From NCBI GenBank assembly GCA_028284195.1, contig JANQSE010000010.1, forward strand, positions 31,420 through 95,419: DNA of 64,000 nt, given 5' to 3'. Position numbers and translations under genes: made by a program. The DNA comes from Balneola sp. (lineage in GTDB: Bacteria > Bacteroidota > Rhodothermia > Balneolales > Balneolaceae). Within the stretch, counting starts at the first letter, position 1, and the number at the start of each line of letters is the position of its first letter. Under the pieces are notes generated by a model. It was not told the origin of the DNA, made no database searches, and was given only the letters and a program-made list of their open reading frames with translations. This document shows positions 47,975 to 57,293 of this stretch, one piece after another.

Positions 47975-48613
47975 TTATTGAAGTTTAAATAGTATTCTAA
48001 TTCCGCTGGTTATCGATGAAGTATGTTCTCCATATATATCCGCTTCTGAGAAAAAATTAATGTCGATAGGTTTTGTTAAACTGTATTGATAAGAAAGGCC
48101 AAAGGTTGTACCAAAATCCAATCTTTCCTCAAAGATTGTGCCCGTTAGAACTTCACTGGTTTTTGTTTCTTGTCCTGTACCTACTGCTATTTCACTGAAT
48201 ACTTCATTAACGTGTCGGACTGACACAGCTAGGTTAACGAACAAAGCAGATCTTCGAACTTTTACAAGATTCAAAAAAGTATTAACTCTTAATATTCTGT
48301 AGTTGAAAGTTCTTCTGTTAATTGCTTTTGTGAGAGGGTCTTCAGATGCAGAAATATTATTGTCATCATTATCGAATGAAGAAGTTACGCCTAGTTCCGC
48401 GAAAATGAGAGAGCCGTCTTTGAATTGGTAGCCGTAGCCAAATTTAAAACCCAATGCATTGAACCAGTGATCAAAGTCTGTGTTTAAATGCGTGGGCTCT
48501 AGAGAAAATGATACATAACGAGATTGAGATTTTGCTTGGTTATATGACATTAATATAATCAGAAGCGTAAGTATCGTGCTTCTGATTAGCAAGTAATTCA
48601 GAGATTTTATCAC
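47975..48613 (-). CDS. outer-membrane beta-barrel protein
   Basis: A 212-residue exported protein with a signal peptide ending AKSQS and amphipathic beta strands (YVSFSLEPTHL, LGFKFGYGYQFKDGSLIF, SGIRILFKLQ). Most likely a small outer-membrane barrel. First gene of a two-gene unit with the next barrel. Confidence 0.75.
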   Translation of the reverse strand: MIKSLNYLLIRSTILTLLIILMSYNQAKSQSRYVSFSLEPTHLNTDFDHWFNALGFKFGYGYQFKDGSLIFAELGVTSSFDNDDNNISASEDPLTKAINRRTFNYRILRVNTFLNLVKVRRSALFVNLAVSVRHVNEVFSEIAVGTGQETKTSEVLTGTIFEERLDFGTTFGLSYQYSLTKPIDINFFSEADIYGEHTSSITSGIRILFKLQ

Positions 48614-49071
48614 TTTAATTTTGATTTATTCTTTGCTCTTGGAAATACCATCGTAATTTATCAGCACTCTTGACGGTGAATCCATTGCGGATTCTTTGTC
48701 CGTCATCCAGCCCGCTTATAAAATAAAAGATATTTCTTGGTTGAAATATTTGTAGCATATCATCTCTTTTTTTTATCAACTTTTACAGACGTGTTAAAAT
48801 TAACTCCAGTACCTGGTATCTATCTCGACATCCACACCAAGAGTGAAATTAATTTTTCGCTCTTAAAGAGTTTTTACATTGTGCATTATCGTGAAACAAC
48901 TCTGCAAACATGAAATCTTTATCTCGATCTTGTTGAAGTAAGAAATCTACTACCAATTTTAATTCTTTAACAACGGCAGGATCATCAACTAGTTCAAGCA
49001 AAAACTTTGTTAAGGATGTTAAATCGGTGTTAAAACTTTCCAAAAAACAGTAAAAGCCCCTAATTTCGGTC
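48614..49071. other. intergenic interval before the histidine kinase
   Basis: About 460 bases with no convincing gene apart from the short minus-strand frame listed separately. It contains a hairpin AAGAGTGAAA (48839-48848) / TTTCGCTCTT (48855-48864), near which that frame ends, a GTTAAAATTAAC stretch at ~48793, and the second copy of the 29-bp repeat (48998-49026). Likely regulatory. Confidence 0.5.
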
Positions 49072-49073
49072 AT
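48849..49073 (-). CDS. short reading frame, doubtful
   Basis: A 74-residue frame (TEIRGFYCFLE start) whose ATG at 49071-49073 shares bases with the divergent kinase start. Helix-forming sequence, no recognised domain. It contains the 29-bp repeat as coding sequence (DLTSLTKFL). It may be a decayed gene or chance. Confidence 0.25.
   Translation of the reverse strand: MTEIRGFYCFLESFNTDLTSLTKFLLELVDDPAVVKELKLVVDFLLQQDRDKDFMFAELFHDNAQCKNSLRAKN
48998..49026. promoter_or_regulatory. 29-bp regulatory repeat, copy 2 (upstream of histidine kinase)
   Basis: Identical to 47297-47325 over 29 bases, with three spaced GTTAA units (49019 region extends to a third GTTAA at 49030). It lies 46 bases before the kinase start, in the position expected for autoregulation. 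Confidence 0.5.
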
Positions 49074-51006
49074 GCATAATAAATGGGTTACATATGGTTT
49101 TCTTAGCTTGATGGCTGCAGCCTTGGTTACATTAGCTGTTTTGCAATATCATTGGCTGGGCAGTATTAGTAACGCCGAAAAAAAAAGGCTGGAAGAAAAT
49201 CTGGAAGCTTCGTCCACGAATTTTGTTGCTGATTTAAATCGTAATTTTTTACAACTCCGTCAGGTTTTTAAGATCCAGATTACTCCTGATGAAAGAGAGA
49301 TAAGAGACATACTTGGAGATTCCTACCTTACCTGGATATCTACAAGCCGTTATCCCAATCTTGTTGATTCTGTATTCTATATTAAAAACATCTCCACCAG
49401 CGAAGTTGAAGTTAAGCTGTTTGAAACGGACCCGATACGGTTAAGAGATATTAGAATGCTCGGCCACGTAGCGGATTGGATAAGCCGGCAAAGAGAACCT
49501 GGCAAAAGCCCTGCTGGCAAGGTTGATGTTATGCAATTCCCAATGTTGGGAGATCCTTCTCTTATATCTGTGCCTGTGCAATTGTTTGATTTAGTAACAA
49601 TGGAAAATCCTAACGCGGGTTCGAATCTTCAGGTAAGTTTGAATATAGACCAAGCAGATCATGTAGTGCTTCTTCAACTAAATGACGATGTTATAAAAGA
49701 AGAGATGATTCCTGACATTGCTAAAAGCTATTTCTCAGAATCTTACGACGACCAATATCATATAAGTATTCTCCAGAATATTGCAGATGGGCAGAATATA
49801 TATATGACATCTTCTAAGGCTGAAATTCCGGAACCTGATATCAAAAAATCATTACAGGCTAAAGATGTTTCAAGTGTATTTTTGCTTTCTACTAATTGGA
49901 GTTCCAATAAAAGCAGCAGTGGGTCTGATTTTTTTGACCGCCTGGATTCATCAAAAACCAGTATCAAAAGTATTCGAATTCACGACAAAAATTCGCAACG
50001 GTTCGAGAGCATGGTACATGGTTATACCACAGTAAAAACTGAAAGCCTGGCAAACTTCAATGAACGGATTGTAGTTGAAAGTGATACTACTATTGATATT
50101 AGCACCTCTTTTTTAGCGGCTGCTTTTAATATACCTGATTGGGAGTTTTGGCTCAGTTTTAAGGAAGGCTCGCTCGATCAAATTGTAAACAAAACAAAAA
50201 ACAGGAATCTTGCCATCAGCTTTGGCATACTTTTGATTTTGGGATTTAGCGTGGGGATGGTGGTACTGTTTTCTCAACGCTCGCGCGACCTTGCTGAAAA
50301 ACAAATGTTGTTCGTAGCCGGTGTATCACATGAATTACGAACACCTCTTACGGTTATCAGGTCGGCTGCAGAAAACCTTAAAGAAGGCCTAGTGCAGGAT
50401 GAAGGCCGGAAAAACGAATACGCTTCTTTAATGCTTAAAGAAGGCAGAAGGCTAAGCGAAATGGTTGATCAGATCATGGAATTTTCTGGTATTCAATCAG
50501 GAAAAAAAGTGTATCAGTTCAGCAAATTTGAAATACAGGAGTTAATTAATGAACTCAGTGAAGAATACAGGATTCATCTGGAAGAACAGGGAATGGCACT
50601 GGAACTCTCCACCAATATTCAGCACAAAGAAATGTATGCCGACCGGGATGCGCTGTTTTTGGCGTTGAGCAATCTCATTCAAAACGCAATTAAATTCAGT
50701 AATGGAAGTCCGCTCATTTCTTTAAAAGCTGATATAGTGGAATATAAATCGGGCGCAGCGGCACAGTTTGAAATAAAAGACAACGGAATTGGAATTCCCG
50801 AAGAAGAACGAGCCCATATCTTTGAGCCCTTTTTTAGAGGAAAGCACTCCGTAGAAGAACAAGTAAAGGGTAATGGAATTGGATTGAGTCTGGTTCAAAA
50901 AGTGGTGGAAGCTCATAAAGGCGAGATAAAAGTAAAAAGTGAGGAAAGAAGAGGATCCTCCTTTCTTTTGACTATTCCTATCGGGGAGGGATCCGGTAAT
51001 GGCTAA
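49072..51006 (+). CDS. sensor histidine kinase
   Basis: A 644-residue membrane kinase. Membrane helix 1 at ~8-28, a large periplasmic sensor region (~30-375) without a recognised domain, helix 2 at ~378-400 (ISFGILLILGFSVGMVVL), then a HisKA domain with the phospho-acceptor His in VSHELRTPLTV and an ATPase domain with N-box NLIQNAIKF, DNGIGIPEEE and GNGIGLSLV. It overlaps the response regulator gene by eight bases. The kinase and regulator are co-translated. The ligand or stress it senses is unknown; the adjacent envelope genes suggest an envelope signal. Confidence 0.93.
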   Translation: MHNKWVTYGFLSLMAAALVTLAVLQYHWLGSISNAEKKRLEENLEASSTNFVADLNRNFLQLRQVFKIQITPDEREIRDILGDSYLTWISTSRYPNLVDSVFYIKNISTSEVEVKLFETDPIRLRDIRMLGHVADWISRQREPGKSPAGKVDVMQFPMLGDPSLISVPVQLFDLVTMENPNAGSNLQVSLNIDQADHVVLLQLNDDVIKEEMIPDIAKSYFSESYDDQYHISILQNIADGQNIYMTSSKAEIPEPDIKKSLQAKDVSSVFLLSTNWSSNKSSSGSDFFDRLDSSKTSIKSIRIHDKNSQRFESMVHGYTTVKTESLANFNERIVVESDTTIDISTSFLAAAFNIPDWEFWLSFKEGSLDQIVNKTKNRNLAISFGILLILGFSVGMVVLFSQRSRDLAEKQMLFVAGVSHELRTPLTVIRSAAENLKEGLVQDEGRKNEYASLMLKEGRRLSEMVDQIMEFSGIQSGKKVYQFSKFEIQELINELSEEYRIHLEEQGMALELSTNIQHKEMYADRDALFLALSNLIQNAIKFSNGSPLISLKADIVEYKSGAAAQFEIKDNGIGIPEEERAHIFEPFFRGKHSVEEQVKGNGIGLSLVQKVVEAHKGEIKVKSEERRGSSFLLTIPIGEGSGNG

Positions 51007-51685
51007 CATACTTTTAGTGGAAGATGAAGAGGGTTTAGTAATGACACTTCAGGATAGGTTGGCTGATGAAGGGTATAAAGTAGAAATAGCGTCAGACGGG
51101 CAATTAGGACTTGAAAAGGCAGCTTCAGGCTCATTTGATGTTATAATCCTTGACTTAATGCTGCCTAAAAAAGGCGGGCTTGATGTTTGCCGTGATTTAA
51201 GACAGGCTGGGGTAGAGACACCTATAATTATGTTAACCGCGAAAGGACAGGTTATTGATAAAGTTTTGGGGTTGAAACTTGGTGCCAACGATTACATGCA
51301 AAAACCGTTTGAAATGATGGAATTGTTGGCCAGGATAGAAGTTCAGTTGCGTAAAAAAACACAGCCTAAAAGCTTACTCGGTAACTCTGCACTCGAAATA
51401 GGAGAATTAACCATCGACTTCAACAACATAGAAGTTAAAAAAGGGGGAGAGGTTATAAGTTTATCTTCCAAAGAATTTCAGTTGCTCAGGTTTATGGTAG
51501 AAAACGAAGGAATGATTTTGTCGCGCGATCAACTGTTAAATGAGGTTTGGGGATACGATGCGCTTCCATCAACCCGAACGGTAGATGTGCATATAGCATG
51601 GCTTCGGCAAAAACTGGAAAAAGACAGCCGGTATCCAAAACACATTTTAACTGTGCATGGTTTTGGGTATAAGTTTGTTAAGTAA
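50999..51685 (+). CDS. OmpR/PhoB-family response regulator
   Basis: A 228-residue regulator: receiver domain with phospho-acceptor Asp in VIILDLMLPKKGG (~Asp52), Thr and Lys of the switch (MLTAKG, QKPFEMM), and a C-terminal winged helix (SSKEFQLLRFMVENEGMILSRDQLL, RTVDVHIAWLRQKLE). It likely binds direct repeats; the 29-bp GTTAA repeats at 47297 and 48998 are candidate sites. Overlaps the kinase by eight bases. Confidence 0.95.
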   Translation: MANILLVEDEEGLVMTLQDRLADEGYKVEIASDGQLGLEKAASGSFDVIILDLMLPKKGGLDVCRDLRQAGVETPIIMLTAKGQVIDKVLGLKLGANDYMQKPFEMMELLARIEVQLRKKTQPKSLLGNSALEIGELTIDFNNIEVKKGGEVISLSSKEFQLLRFMVENEGMILSRDQLLNEVWGYDALPSTRTVDVHIAWLRQKLEKDSRYPKHILTVHGFGYKFVK

Positions 51686-51734
51686 CTTTTATGCCTTTAG
51701 TTTAAATGGCCTTTTGTTATTCGATGCGTTCAAT

Positions 51735-52844
51735 TTAGAAAGTAGCCGAAAGTTTTTTTAACTCAGGGAAAGAGGCATATAGATCTTTTTTCAATCTAAG
51801 ATATGGGAACTCAAACCGGTAGGGCTGTTCGGTTCTGAGTTTCTTAAATAAAATTTGCTTGTCTGCACGGTGTGCAATATCCCGTATATGGGCATCATAC
51901 TCCCGCATGGGATGAAACCGCAACAGGAGTTCATAAAGCGAATATGCTAAATCAGCAAGTTCCACATTTATAGAACCATAAAGGTGGCTAGTATTGGGAA
52001 GTTCCAAATCAAAACAGGTAGCAATTTTTTCTGCCAGGAATTTAGAAGCATTTAATTTAGCCTGCTCAGAATACCCGGCAATATGAGGAGTAGCGATAAA
52101 AGCCCTTTCTACTAATTCTGGGTTAAAATCCGGCTCGTTTTTCCATACATCAATAATTGCATCTTTAACAGAGCCATGTGATAAGTTCTTGAGCAATATT
52201 TTCTCATCAACAACCCCGCCTCGCGCAGTGTTAATTATTAACTCAAATTCGTTGCCCGAAAGTTTTTCCTCATCCAACCAATGAAAGGTTGGGTAATTTC
52301 CTGTTTTAGATAAAGGCACATGAAAAGTGAGCACATCACATCCTAAAACTTCTTCCAATGAAGAGGATTTAAACTCAGTGTCTTGCTGTTCTTTTGGCGG
52401 GTCGTAGCAGGTAAACGGTATTTTAAATTTAGTGAGCTGTTTTGCAACTGCAGTTCCTGTGGCACCAAACCCGACAATTCCAACGGCCAGGGTTTGCAGC
52501 TTTTTTCTTTTTTTGATGCTCCAGAGCAATAACGCTGTCATCACATATTCACTTACAGCATTTGCATTACAACCCTTTGCATCAATCATTTTTACTCCAT
52601 GTGATTCGAAGTATGCTTTGTCAATATGATCGCTTCCCGAAGAGCCGGTTCCAATAAGCTTGAGGGAGTCCGGGATTTTTGGGATAAACTGCGGATTAAG
52701 CGGGGTAACCGTTCTTACAAATAAAGCTTCATAACCATCTAATTCTGGCAATCCATTATTTGGATCAAAGGTGTTTAACTCAATCTCATTCGGAAGAAAT
52801 TGATCCAATTTATACATGTTTTCGTCAGCCAGAACTTTAATCAA
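51735..52844 (-). CDS. pdxB: 4-phosphoerythronate dehydrogenase
   Basis: NAD-dependent dehydrogenase of the DXP-dependent PLP pathway. The 369-residue protein has the PdxB start VLADENM, the Rossmann motif VGFGATGTAV, the catalytic Arg/Glu/His residues (NTARGGVVDE, HIAGYSEQAK) and the PdxB C-terminal dimerisation domain. It is divergent from the nucleoside phosphorylase with 51 bases between starts. Confidence 0.93.
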   Translation of the reverse strand: MIKVLADENMYKLDQFLPNEIELNTFDPNNGLPELDGYEALFVRTVTPLNPQFIPKIPDSLKLIGTGSSGSDHIDKAYFESHGVKMIDAKGCNANAVSEYVMTALLLWSIKKRKKLQTLAVGIVGFGATGTAVAKQLTKFKIPFTCYDPPKEQQDTEFKSSSLEEVLGCDVLTFHVPLSKTGNYPTFHWLDEEKLSGNEFELIINTARGGVVDEKILLKNLSHGSVKDAIIDVWKNEPDFNPELVERAFIATPHIAGYSEQAKLNASKFLAEKIATCFDLELPNTSHLYGSINVELADLAYSLYELLLRFHPMREYDAHIRDIAHRADKQILFKKLRTEQPYRFEFPYLRLKKDLYASFPELKKLSATF

Positions 52845-52895
52845 GAAACTCCTTCAAAATTGAGAAAATAATAACTCAAAAAGCTATACTTGAGC

Positions 52896-54239
52896 ATGAG
52901 TTCAAAGTTCAACATAGTTTCCTTAATTCGCAAAAAACGCGATGGAGAAGTTCTTTCTAAAGAAGAGATCCGGTTTTTGATCGATTCCTATACGGCAGAC
53001 GAAGTTCCGGATTACCAGATCAGCTCTTTTTTAATGGCGGCATACCTCAATGGGTTGAGTGATGAAGAATCGGCAGCACTTACCGAATCTATGCTGTATT
53101 CCGGAATTATAGTGGATCTTTCTGGCGTTCCGGGCAAAAAAGTGGATAAACACTCAACAGGCGGGGTCGGGGATAAACTTTCCCTGATTTTAGCTCCAAT
53201 CGTAGCAAGTGCAGGAGTTCCGGTTCCAATGATTTCAGGCCGGGGATTAGGGCACACAGGTGGAACTCTCGATAAGCTGGAGTCTATTCCCGGCTTTACC
53301 GTAGATGTGGATTTAGCCAGGTATAAAGAGATACTTGAAAAGCAAAACCTGGTGCTGGTTGGCCAAACCGAAGAAATAGCCCCGGCGGATAAACGTTTGT
53401 ATGCACTTCGGGATGTTACCGCTACGGTAGAATCGATCCCGCTTATTGCAGGAAGTATTATGAGTAAAAAACTGGCCGAAGGAATTGACGCTTTGGTACT
53501 GGATGTGAAATTTGGTTCCGGCGCTTTTATGAAAACAGAACAGGATGCCACTAAACTTGCACAGGCCTTAGTGGCGATTGGCGAGCAATTCAACAAAAAA
53601 ACTATCGCCTATCTCACCAGTATGAAGCAGCCACTAGGCTATAAGATTGGGAACTGGTTTGAAATTGAAGAATCTATTGAGGTATTAAAAGGCGAGGGAC
53701 CTGAAGATGTAACAAGTCTCTCTCACTTGCTTTCAGGCACAATGATCTATCTGGGAGATAAAGCAAGTTCGGTGCAAGAAGGTATTGAGATCAGTAAGCA
53801 GCAAATCGAAAACGGGCAGGCTTTTCAAAAATGGATCGATATTGTGAAAGAGCAGGGTGGAGATCCTTCCTGCATCAAGAATCCAAAAAAATACCCTGTT
53901 GCTAAATTCGAGTTTGAACTGAAATCACCCCGGGATGGATACATAAGTGAATTGGATGCGTTTGAGATTGGGACAGCTTCGGTTGAGCTTGGCGCAGGCC
54001 GCAAAGTTAAAGAAGACCAGGTGGACGCACAGGCAGGAATTATTCTGAAAAAGAAAGTGGGAGATAAAATTTCAAAAGGTGAAACAATTTTGACAGCATA
54101 CACGAACAAGCCGACCACGATTGAGCCAGCTACCGAACAATTGTACAGTGCTGTTTCGATCTCAGATACAAAACCCGAAAAGGAATTGATGGTTACAAAA
54201 GTGATAGACAAAAAGGGCGTACAGGATTTCCGGCTTTAA
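52896..54239 (+). CDS. deoA: pyrimidine-nucleoside (thymidine) phosphorylase
   Basis: Phosphorolysis of thymidine/uridine to base and (deoxy)ribose-1-phosphate. The 447-residue protein carries the family signature KHSTGGVGDKLSL, plus GRGLGHTGGTLDKLE, SKKLAEGIDALVLDVK and the C-terminal PYNP domain with AGILLKKKVGDK. ATG 52896 is preferred over TTG 52890. Specificity between thymidine and both pyrimidines is not clear from sequence. Confidence 0.93.
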   Translation: MSSKFNIVSLIRKKRDGEVLSKEEIRFLIDSYTADEVPDYQISSFLMAAYLNGLSDEESAALTESMLYSGIIVDLSGVPGKKVDKHSTGGVGDKLSLILAPIVASAGVPVPMISGRGLGHTGGTLDKLESIPGFTVDVDLARYKEILEKQNLVLVGQTEEIAPADKRLYALRDVTATVESIPLIAGSIMSKKLAEGIDALVLDVKFGSGAFMKTEQDATKLAQALVAIGEQFNKKTIAYLTSMKQPLGYKIGNWFEIEESIEVLKGEGPEDVTSLSHLLSGTMIYLGDKASSVQEGIEISKQQIENGQAFQKWIDIVKEQGGDPSCIKNPKKYPVAKFEFELKSPRDGYISELDAFEIGTASVELGAGRKVKEDQVDAQAGIILKKKVGDKISKGETILTAYTNKPTTIEPATEQLYSAVSISDTKPEKELMVTKVIDKKGVQDFRL

Positions 54240-54243
54240 AATG

Positions 54244-54272
54244 TTGAATTACGATAATAATCAGTTAATTTG
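54244..54272 (+). promoter_or_regulatory. candidate promoter of the pspA cluster
   Basis: TTG at 54244-54246, 18 bases, then TTAATTTG at 54265-54272, one mismatch from TAnnTTTG. The pspA ATG is at 54313. Confidence 0.35.
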
Positions 54273-54312
54273 TGTCTGTTAAACATAGGGCATTAAACAA
54301 AAGGAAAAAATC

Positions 54313-55059
54313 ATGTTTAAACGATTCATACGTGCATTAAAATCAATGTTTGGCGGCGTTATAAGCTCCATGGAAGATCCTAAATTGATCCTGGAGCAAA
54401 ACATCCGTGACCTGAACGATCAGATCCCGCAGATGAACGAAAATATTGCCACAGTTAAGGCAAATTTGTTAATGCTTCAAAAAGAAGCAGCACGAAATGA
54501 GAAATTAATCGGGGAACTTACTTCTAAAATCAAGTCCGCTATTCAGGCAAATCGTGATGATATTGCTGAGGGGTATGCACTTCAGTTAGAGAAAGCAAAA
54601 GAAAATTTTGCGCACACAAAAGATCAACTGGTGTTTGCTGAAAAAGCATATGACAAAGCTTTGAAAGTGAAAAAAGTATTTATGCGTGAAAAGGATCGAA
54701 AGATTCAGGAAGCGAAAGAAGCACTTCGGGCCAGCGAACGTGCCGAATGGCAATCAAAAATTGCAGATACACTGGAGCAGTTTGAAGTGGGTGGCTTAGA
54801 TCAGACTCACGATGAAATGATCAACCGCTTGAACGAGCAAACTGCTAAAAATGAAGCTCGTATGGAAATTGCTTTGGATGGCATTGATACAGAAACCATG
54901 GAAATTGAAGCGAATGCGGAGAAGATTCGGGCGCGATCGCTTGTTGAGCAGTTTAAGATGGAAATGGGAGAAGCTTCAGGCTCAATTAATATTGATGAAG
55001 CTCCGGCTGAAGAAGAAAAAGCTCCTAAGAAATCGGTCGGTAATAAGGAGAAAAACTAA
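54313..55059 (+). CDS. pspA: PspA/IM30 family protein
   Basis: PspA/Vipp1-type protein that assembles on stressed inner membranes and protects proton-motive force. The 248-residue product is nearly all coiled coil, with the family start MFKRFIRALKSMFGGVISSMEDP and helices to ~215, then an acidic tail (EAPAEEEKAPKK). The gene begins a plus-strand cluster with two further coiled-coil genes and, further on, an AAA ATPase, a layout known for non-proteobacterial Psp systems. Confidence 0.9.
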   Translation: MFKRFIRALKSMFGGVISSMEDPKLILEQNIRDLNDQIPQMNENIATVKANLLMLQKEAARNEKLIGELTSKIKSAIQANRDDIAEGYALQLEKAKENFAHTKDQLVFAEKAYDKALKVKKVFMREKDRKIQEAKEALRASERAEWQSKIADTLEQFEVGGLDQTHDEMINRLNEQTAKNEARMEIALDGIDTETMEIEANAEKIRARSLVEQFKMEMGEASGSINIDEAPAEEEKAPKKSVGNKEKN

Positions 55060-55070
55060 CGGATTTTACT

Positions 55071-55544
55071 ATGAGTAGTAAAAGCGAACAAGAACGGGAA
55101 CGTCTCAAGCAGGAATACAAAGATCACTATCGGCGTATTAAAGAACTAAAGGAGCAGGGCAAAAGAGCCGAGCAAAAGGGCAAGATTGCTCAGGCGGTAA
55201 ACAATATGAACCCAGATGCAATTCTGGAATCTGTTGATGAGTTCTTGGGTAAAGTCCGGGATAAAGTAACTCATGTAGAAGCCAAGCTGGATGTGGCAAT
55301 GGATAGCATGGGAGAAGATTCTGATCTTGAACAGCAGGTTAAAAACGAACAGCATGAGGCAGAACTTAAAAAACAGAAAGCAAAACAGACCTTGCGGCAA
55401 GTAAAAGCAGAAATGGGTATGCTGTACTCTGAGATCGAAAAAACCGCCGAAGAAATTAAAACGGAAAAAACGATCGGAACTAAAAAGAACAAAGAAGCTG
55501 AAGACAAATCATCAGGTAATAATACAGATACAGAACAGGCTTAA
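55071..55544 (+). CDS. coiled-coil protein of the pspA cluster
   Basis: A 157-residue soluble protein, almost wholly charged coiled coil (KEQGKRAEQKGKIAQAVNNM, then a ~70-residue helix), without signal peptide or known domain. It begins 11 bases after pspA. A partner of PspA by context; function unknown. Confidence 0.8.
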   Translation: MSSKSEQERERLKQEYKDHYRRIKELKEQGKRAEQKGKIAQAVNNMNPDAILESVDEFLGKVRDKVTHVEAKLDVAMDSMGEDSDLEQQVKNEQHEAELKKQKAKQTLRQVKAEMGMLYSEIEKTAEEIKTEKTIGTKKNKEAEDKSSGNNTDTEQA

Positions 55545-56431
55545 TGTCAGCAGACGAATTAAATATTAATTACACGCGGGAAGCGTTCATGAACCCCATT
55601 AACCTGGGTGGATTATTGATCGCAACACTTACAGCGTTTTTTATAAGCAATTTTGGGGATGCATCGAGTGTGATGCTTACTACAGTTTTTGGGCTTGAGC
55701 TTATGTACCTCGGTATTGTGCCAAAGCTTCCAAGGTTTCGGAAAAAAACAGAGCTCAAAAAGATTAAAGAGCGCCATGCTTCCAGCAATGAAAAAGATCT
55801 TTTCCAATCGCTGGATTCAGCCAGTCAAAAAAGGTTTTTAGTATTAAAGCACCTGGCAAAGTTAGTTCAGGAGAATTTCGAAAAACTTCCATACAGTTCT
55901 CAGGGATTACTCGATAACATTGGTAAGAAGATCGAAGAACTGCTGGGGAACTACCTTACGCTGCTTGATCTTATTAAACGATACGAAGTGTATCTAAATA
56001 CTACTCTTGAAAATAATCTGAAAGAAGAAGTGGTTCGCCAGATCGAAGAGATAAAAAGCATAGAATCAGAAAAATTAAAGCGTACGAAGGCACGTCGTGT
56101 TGCCATTATGCAAAAGCGTTTGCAGAAGTTTAAGATCGCAAAGGAAAAATATTTGGTGTGCGAAACCCACCTCGAAACCATCGAAGACGCTGTTCGCTAC
56201 ATTTATGAGCAGTCGATGACCATGAGCAATCCTGAAGAAATAGGGTTCCAACTTGATAACTTGTTAACCGAAGTTGACGAAACTTCACAATTGATTGATG
56301 ATTTGGATCAGGATATTTTGCCTGAGTACACCACTGAATGGGAAACTGAACTGGATTTTGATTCCATTTTGGATGAACTTTCAGATGATGTGTCCAACAT
56401 CAGTAGTACAAAAAAACAAGTTAAAGAATAA
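55544..56431 (+). CDS. membrane-anchored coiled-coil protein of the pspA cluster
   Basis: A 295-residue protein with two N-terminal membrane helices (~20-35 and ~40-60), followed by a long charged coiled coil (about 70-260) and an acidic C-terminus. It starts at the stop of the previous gene with one base of overlap. It could be a membrane receptor or scaffold for PspA; inferred from position. Confidence 0.8.
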   Translation: MSADELNINYTREAFMNPINLGGLLIATLTAFFISNFGDASSVMLTTVFGLELMYLGIVPKLPRFRKKTELKKIKERHASSNEKDLFQSLDSASQKRFLVLKHLAKLVQENFEKLPYSSQGLLDNIGKKIEELLGNYLTLLDLIKRYEVYLNTTLENNLKEEVVRQIEEIKSIESEKLKRTKARRVAIMQKRLQKFKIAKEKYLVCETHLETIEDAVRYIYEQSMTMSNPEEIGFQLDNLLTEVDETSQLIDDLDQDILPEYTTEWETELDFDSILDELSDDVSNISSTKKQVKE

Positions 56432-56434
56432 TTT

Positions 56435-57214
56435 ATGAGCCAGTCTTTCGAAACGCTGCTTCTTGAAGTTGATGATTCAGGGGTATGCACGCTTACTATC
56501 AATCGTCCGGATAAAATGAACGCATTAAATAACCAGGTGTTCGAAGAACTGGATGCAGCACTGGATCATATCATCGAAAACTCGGGCATCAAAGGATTGA
56601 TTGTAACAGGAGCCGGAGATAAAGCATTTGTTGCGGGAGCTGACATCGAAGAATTGAATACCTTAGATGATTCGCAAGCTGTAAAGCTCTCATTAAGAGG
56701 CCAAAGAGTATTCCAAAAACTGGAAGATCTGACAATTCCTGTGATTGCAGCTGTAAATGGATATGCTTTGGGTGGAGGATGTGAACTGGCAATGGCCTGC
56801 CATATCCGGGTGGCTTCAGCAAATGCAATGCTTGGGTTACCGGAAGTAAGCCTGGGATTGATCCCTGGTTATGGCGGTACACAACGGCTTCCAAAATTAG
56901 TTGGAGATGCCAAAGCTTTAGAGTTAACACTTTCCGGAAGGTTTGTAAAAGCAGAGGAAGCCAAAGAAACCGGGTTAGTAAATCAGGTTGCTGAAGGCTC
57001 GGCATTAGACGCTGCAAAAGAAATGATGAAAAGCATGATAAAGCAAGGCCCTCTTGCTTTAAAAAATGTTATCTTAGCAATTAAAGAAGCAGGGAAAGAT
57101 TCGGGGTACGGATCAGAAGCAGATCTATTTGGAGATTTGTATAACACTGCTGATTTTAAAGAAGGTACAAGTGCGTTTCTTGAGAAAAGAAAACCCATTT
57201 TTACCGGTAAATAG
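56435..57214 (+). CDS. enoyl-CoA hydratase/isomerase family protein
   Basis: Crotonase-fold protein of 259 residues. Oxyanion-hole motif AFVAGADIEEL, the second one GYALGGGCELAMACHIRVA, and GLPEVSLGLIPGYGGTQRL with the catalytic Glu of hydratases. Likely hydrates trans-2-enoyl-CoA in beta-oxidation, functionally linked to the FadE-type enzyme at 36-39 kb. It starts three bases after the coiled-coil gene, within the same unit. Confidence 0.93.
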   Translation: MSQSFETLLLEVDDSGVCTLTINRPDKMNALNNQVFEELDAALDHIIENSGIKGLIVTGAGDKAFVAGADIEELNTLDDSQAVKLSLRGQRVFQKLEDLTIPVIAAVNGYALGGGCELAMACHIRVASANAMLGLPEVSLGLIPGYGGTQRLPKLVGDAKALELTLSGRFVKAEEAKETGLVNQVAEGSALDAAKEMMKSMIKQGPLALKNVILAIKEAGKDSGYGSEADLFGDLYNTADFKEGTSAFLEKRKPIFTGK

Positions 57215-57293
57215 GAACCAACTTCTCGTTAATGAGCGACGAACCTCCATCGAGTTTTATATCACATCTTAATCCAAAAGGAGCTTCATAAGC

